From Rhodospirillaceae bacterium (lineage in GTDB: Bacteria > Pseudomonadota > Alphaproteobacteria > SP197): a stretch of DNA of 17,705 nt. Location: positions 1 through 17,705 of the forward strand of contig JABIUG010000040.1 of the NCBI GenBank assembly GCA_018700655.1, written 5' to 3'. Positions 15,091 through 17,705 of this stretch are shown here, piece after piece (the stretch's first letter is position 1; every line of letters begins with the position of its first letter). A model generated the notes under the pieces. That model made no database searches. It worked only from the letters and a program-made list of their open reading frames with translations, and was not told where the DNA came from. The position numbers were made by a program, and so were the translations under genes.

Positions 15091-16164
15091 ATGGGCGCAT
15101 TTGATTATCCAGACTGGGAAACCTTCATGAAAACCAGCTTCGCGGCAGGCCGGGAGTTTCCCATGGTCGCGCCCGAAACGCCGAGTTTCATGTCCCAACC
15201 CATCGCCAAGACTGCAGCGGATCTGGAAGGAGCCGATGTCGTCATCATCGGCGCGCCTTATGTCGCGGCCGAGGACGGCAAGTACGCCGGTGTTCCGATG
15301 GAAGACTGGATCGCCGCGCCCAAACGTGTACGCCAGCAATCGGCGCGATATCCCGGCGGTTACATCCAGGATTTTGATCTCGACCTCTTCGAGCACATCA
15401 AGATGGTCGATTACGGCGATGCCGATATCCCGCCCGAGGTCATGTTCAACCAGACGCCTGAACTGATTCTCCAGGCCCAGGCCGCAGTCGAGGCCAAGTG
15501 CAACGATGCGATCAAGGCCGGGGCCGTGCCCGTGGTGATCGGCCAGAACAGCCCTTGCGGCAGCTTTGCCATCGCCAAGGCCTGTTCGGAAAATGTCGAC
15601 GGCATGGTCGGCTGCGTCAGTCTCGATACACATTGGGATGCCCATCACCTGGATCATCTGACCGGTGACCCGCGCATTGCCGGAGCATCGTCGTGGAAAC
15701 ACAAGATGTACGAGTTCCTCGACAACATGCACCCGCGCCATCTGGTCGAGATCGGCGAACGCGGCATGCTCGAAGACAAGGATATCATCCGCCGTTACCT
15801 GAAAGACGGCGCGCGTTTCATCAGCTCCTGGGAGCTGAGGAGTGGTCTGGGCATCGAAGGCTGCGTCAAGGAACTCGACCGCGCCTGGGACGGCACAGAT
15901 GGCGTCTATGCCCATTTCGACATGGACGTGATGGGCGGTGCCGGACCCGCACCGGGCGACATCCTGGGCGAACTGGTCGAACCGATCGCACTCTCCGACT
16001 ACGAGTGCATCCGCCTCGCCCATGAGGTCGGACAGCGTGGCCTGACCGGCTTCAGTTTCATCTGCATTCCCCCGGGTAGCGCCGCGGTCTACCGCGTGAT
16101 CGTCTCGATCATCGTTTATCTCGCGGCCGGCCTCGCCCTGAAGAAACTGGGCAAGGGTGCGTGA
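15091..16164 (+). CDS. Ureohydrolase (arginase/agmatinase) fold protein with degenerate active site
   Basis: The product is 357 residues; AGGAGA lies just before the ATG. The fold is recognisable by VSLDTHWDAHH (D179, H181, D183), which matches the DAHxD metal motif, and HFDMDV (D277, D279), which matches DxD. Three other hallmark sites have changed. The GGDHS motif with the first metal histidine reads GQNSP (151-155). The aspartate-proline after DxD reads GG. The DxxExxP segment, whose glutamate binds the guanidinium group in arginases, reads SFICIPP (322-328). Ordinary guanidino hydrolysis is therefore unlikely. It could be a one-metal enzyme, an altered-substrate member, or a non-catalytic subunit. 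Repeats flank it on both sides. Confidence 0.85.
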   Translation: MGAFDYPDWETFMKTSFAAGREFPMVAPETPSFMSQPIAKTAADLEGADVVIIGAPYVAAEDGKYAGVPMEDWIAAPKRVRQQSARYPGGYIQDFDLDLFEHIKMVDYGDADIPPEVMFNQTPELILQAQAAVEAKCNDAIKAGAVPVVIGQNSPCGSFAIAKACSENVDGMVGCVSLDTHWDAHHLDHLTGDPRIAGASSWKHKMYEFLDNMHPRHLVEIGERGMLEDKDIIRRYLKDGARFISSWELRSGLGIEGCVKELDRAWDGTDGVYAHFDMDVMGGAGPAPGDILGELVEPIALSDYECIRLAHEVGQRGLTGFSFICIPPGSAAVYRVIVSIIVYLAAGLALKKLGKGA

Positions 16165-16185
16165 GGTAGAGTGGTTTTTTTGTTC

Positions 16186-16405
16186 CCTCAGGCGCCGGGC
16201 GCGTGCTCCGCACGCTTGGCTTCCGCGCCTTTGGCGCGCCGGTGCCGTCGCACCGGTCGGCGGCCGCTTCGCTCTCGCCGCCGAACGCAAACACTGACGA
16301 TGGTGGTGATAGCGGGAGGCCCGAATAGGGCCAACGGCAAGCGACTGCGAGCCCGCGCCAACGGCGCGTTAGCCAAACGAGCGGAGCGAGTGCCGGCGCC
16401 TGAGG
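16186..16405. repeat. 220-base element with perfect 13-base terminal inverted repeats
   Basis: CCTCAGGCGCCGG (16186-16198) and CCGGCGCCTGAGG (16393-16405) are exact inverse copies. Between them are several short stems: GCGTGC/GCACGC, CCGGTGC/GCACCGG, CGGCGGC with GCCGCCG, and GCCC/GGGC. No open frame of interest is inside. It fills the gap between the ureohydrolase-like gene and the ComD-like gene. It looks like a non-autonomous mobile or structured repeat; a T-run (16174-16181) precedes it. Partial copies lie at 4011-4095 and 14988-15008. Confidence 0.78.
16402..16405 (+). promoter_or_regulatory. GAGG ribosome binding site supplied by the repeat end
   Basis: The last four bases of the 220-base element, GAGG, lie 9 bases before the ATG of the ComD-like gene, with only CTCAAAAAA between. 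No other Shine-Dalgarno is available upstream, so the repeat end seems to serve as the ribosome binding site. Confidence 0.55.
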
Positions 16406-16414
16406 CTCAAAAAA

Positions 16415-16918
16415 ATGACCTGGCCTAACCGTCTCCATGGCGTGTTGCGCGCCGCCGACGTCACCCGGGTCAACCATGTACCCGACGCCGGGCATGCGGT
16501 GCTGATCGACCTGTGCGAGACCGACCCCAACATCACGACCAATGTGCTGACGACCGAGGAAGAAGGCCTCGCGATCGCCGCCGGCGCCTGGCTGGGTGGT
16601 GCACGCAGCGCGCTGCTGCTGCAGTCGAGCGGCGTCGGCAACACGGTCAACATGCTCTCGCTTTCCACGCTGGGGCGCTTTCCCCTGCTGATGCTGGTGA
16701 CCATGCGTGGCGAATGGGCGGAGTTCAATCCATGGCAGGTCCCCATGGGCCAGGCGACCGGGCCGGTGCTGGAAGCCATGGGCATCACGGTCTTTTGCGC
16801 CGAAACCCCCGATGACCTCGTGGAGACCGTGGAAGCCGCCGCGGCCCTTGCCTTCAACGCGGATCAGCAGGTTGCCGTGCTGATCTCCCAGCGGCTGTTG
16901 GGAACGAAGACATGGTAA
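16415..16918 (+). CDS. Thiamine-diphosphate decarboxylase alpha subunit, sulfopyruvate decarboxylase (ComD)-like
   Basis: The product is 167 residues, the size of a stand-alone ComD-type subunit (N-terminal Pyr domain of TPP enzymes). TTEEEGLAIAAGAWLGG carries the glutamate (among E48-E50) that activates thiamine diphosphate, and LLQSSGVGNTVNMLSL, then LLMLVTMRGEW, are typical family blocks. Known relatives decarboxylate 3-sulfopyruvate or phosphonopyruvate to the corresponding aldehyde. It overlaps the beta subunit gene by 7 bases, so the two are translated together and should form a heteromer. The substrate (sulfo-, phosphono- or another 2-oxoacid) cannot be fixed from the sequence. The start lies directly after a repeat. 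Confidence 0.88.
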   Translation: MTWPNRLHGVLRAADVTRVNHVPDAGHAVLIDLCETDPNITTNVLTTEEEGLAIAAGAWLGGARSALLLQSSGVGNTVNMLSLSTLGRFPLLMLVTMRGEWAEFNPWQVPMGQATGPVLEAMGITVFCAETPDDLVETVEAAAALAFNADQQVAVLISQRLLGTKTW

Positions 16919-17502
16919 ACACGGGAACCCTCGACCGGCGCGAAGCCGTCGCCACACTGCTTGCCGATCGCAGCGACATGCTGGTGGTCGCCGGCCTGGG
17001 ATCACCGGCCTATGACCTCCACGCCGCGGGTGACCATGACGCCAACTTCTATCTCTGGGGCGCGATGGGTGGCGCCGCACTGATCGGCCTTGGACTGGCG
17101 CAGGCCCAGCCCGAACGCCCGGTGCTGGTCCTGACCGGCGACGGCGAACAACTCATGGGCCTGGGTGGCCTCGCGACCATCGGGATCGCCGCGCCCGCAA
17201 ACCTCACCGTGGTCGTGATCGACAACGGCCATTTCGGCGAGACCGGCATGCAGGAAAGCCATACCGGCAAGGGCCTGGAACTGGCGCAGATTGCCTCTGC
17301 CTGCGGTTTCACTGAAACCTCCGTCATCACCGACATGGACGGGGTCGAGGCCCTGCGCACCACCTTGCGCAAGCCGGGCAAGGGGCCGCGTCTCCATAGC
17401 CTCAAGGTGCGCGCCGAAACCATCGCCCGCTCGCTACCGCCACGCGACGCAGTCTTTCTCAAGAACCGCTTTCGCGCTGTGTTGGGGCTATCGGTGTCGT
17501 GA
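16912..17502 (+). CDS. Thiamine-diphosphate decarboxylase beta subunit, sulfopyruvate decarboxylase (ComE)-like
   Basis: The product is 196 residues and forms the PP domain that binds the diphosphate of thiamine diphosphate through Mg2+. The signature GDG (76-78) followed 29 residues later by N105 in VVVIDNGHFGETG is clear, and YLWGAMGGAALIGLGLA is the usual preceding helix. The ATG at 16912 lies inside the end of the alpha gene (ACATGGTAA overlap). Together the pair reconstructs one complete Pyr+PP enzyme. In relatives the two domains may be one fused chain; here they are split as in ComD/ComE. No sulfolactate dehydrogenase, phosphoenolpyruvate mutase or acetaldehyde-processing gene lies in the window. 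Confidence 0.9.
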   Translation: MVNTGTLDRREAVATLLADRSDMLVVAGLGSPAYDLHAAGDHDANFYLWGAMGGAALIGLGLAQAQPERPVLVLTGDGEQLMGLGGLATIGIAAPANLTVVVIDNGHFGETGMQESHTGKGLELAQIASACGFTETSVITDMDGVEALRTTLRKPGKGPRLHSLKVRAETIARSLPPRDAVFLKNRFRAVLGLSVS

Positions 17503-17511
17503 AACATCCCA

Positions 17512-17640
17512 GGCGACCCTAAAGACAAGCCTGACGCTGGTGCCGGTGCATGGGTCGCCGAATCAAGTTCGACGATGACAACGTGGGAGATTGCAAACGC
17601 CCCACCCTCTTACCGTCATGGCCCGGCTTGACCGGGCCAT
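17512..17640. repeat. Intergenic palindromes after the decarboxylase operon
   Basis: Two inverted pairs lie in the 203-base tail without a gene (17503-17705). GGCGACCC (17512-17519) pairs with GGGTCGCC (17552-17559), and ATGGCCCGG (17618-17626) pairs with CCGGGCCAT (17632-17640) across five bases. The second is a strong hairpin of the kind dispersed in alphaproteobacterial genomes. Either could slow or end transcription of the ComD/ComE-like pair, but no T-run follows. Confidence 0.6.
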
Positions 17641-17705
17641 CCATCCCGTGGCCCTGATGTCACGCCCCGGGCGTCGTTTGTAGCTGGTCCTCCGGCATGA
17701 GTCGC

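Noticed and set aside
14947..16290. A 447-codon minus-strand frame
   Set aside because: It is antisense to the ureohydrolase-like gene and runs through two repeat copies. The plus-strand gene has a ribosome binding site and family motifs.
16186..16405. CRISPR array or tRNA/rRNA gene in the repeat-rich gap
   Set aside because: The stems are not regularly spaced direct repeats with unique spacers, and no tRNA cloverleaf or rRNA-like sequence was recognised.
1..17705. A phosphonate or taurine degradation operon
   Set aside because: PhyH, TauD and ComD/ComE-like proteins occur in such pathways, but no PhnZ-like HD oxygenase, phosphoenolpyruvate mutase, transaminase, transporter or sulfoacetaldehyde enzyme was found in the window.

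Overview
The window is about 17.7 kb of high-GC bacterial DNA. Gene content, dense leaderless-looking minus-strand operons and intergenic palindromes (for example the ATGGCCCGG...CCGGGCCAT hairpin near the right edge) fit an alphaproteobacterium, perhaps a marine or uncultured Rhodospirillales-like lineage. This placement is an inference from style, with no marker gene present. The theme is Fe(II)/2-oxoglutarate oxygenases: six phytanoyl-CoA dioxygenase (PhyH) family loci and two TauD/TfdA family genes in one window, all on the minus strand.

Layout. (1) 1-2898, minus: a tight operon of PhyH-3, PhyH-2, an EutQ-like cupin and PhyH-1 (cut by the window edge), with gaps of 13, 16 and 9 bases. PhyH-1 has lost the arginine that normally binds 2-oxoglutarate. 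(2) 2899-3993, plus: a divergent homocysteine S-methyltransferase family gene. (3) 3994-6060: a decaying segment. It holds a repeat copy, a PhyH gene (PhyH-4) broken by one in-frame TAG at a conserved tyrosine position, the C-terminal remnant of another PhyH (PhyH-5), and a 5'-truncated, frameshifted class C beta-lactamase-like serine hydrolase that abuts the remnant on the opposite strand. (4) 6061-7941: intact PhyH-6 (minus) and a divergent enoyl-CoA hydratase/isomerase family gene (plus), separated by a 105-base element with 12-base inverted ends. (5) 7928-11706, minus: a metallophosphoesterase fused to a predicted TIM-barrel-like region, a TauD-like dioxygenase, and a GNAT acetyltransferase. 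(6) 11936-14474, minus: a cytosine-deaminase/SAH-deaminase type amidohydrolase and a second TauD-like dioxygenase, one base apart. (7) 14547-14912, minus: a small secreted-protein gene interrupted by one in-frame TAG, with 87 coding-like codons after it. (8) 15091-17502, plus: a ureohydrolase-fold protein with a degenerate active site, a 220-base element with perfect 13-base inverted ends, then a two-subunit thiamine-diphosphate decarboxylase related to sulfopyruvate decarboxylase (ComD/ComE).

How the genes may work together is inference. Oxygenases, a methyltransferase, a deaminase-type amidohydrolase, a crotonase and a 2-oxoacid decarboxylase together look like accessory catabolism or tailoring of small functionalised molecules such as sulfonates, phosphonates, methylated amines or acyl compounds. 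No transporter, regulator or pathway-defining enzyme is present to name the substrate. The PhyH genes look like a tandem paralogue array, partly active and partly in decay. One repeat family (GCC-rich ends starting CCTCAGGCGCCGG) occurs at three places and flanks the ureohydrolase on both sides. At its third site it appears to supply the ribosome binding site of the ComD-like gene.
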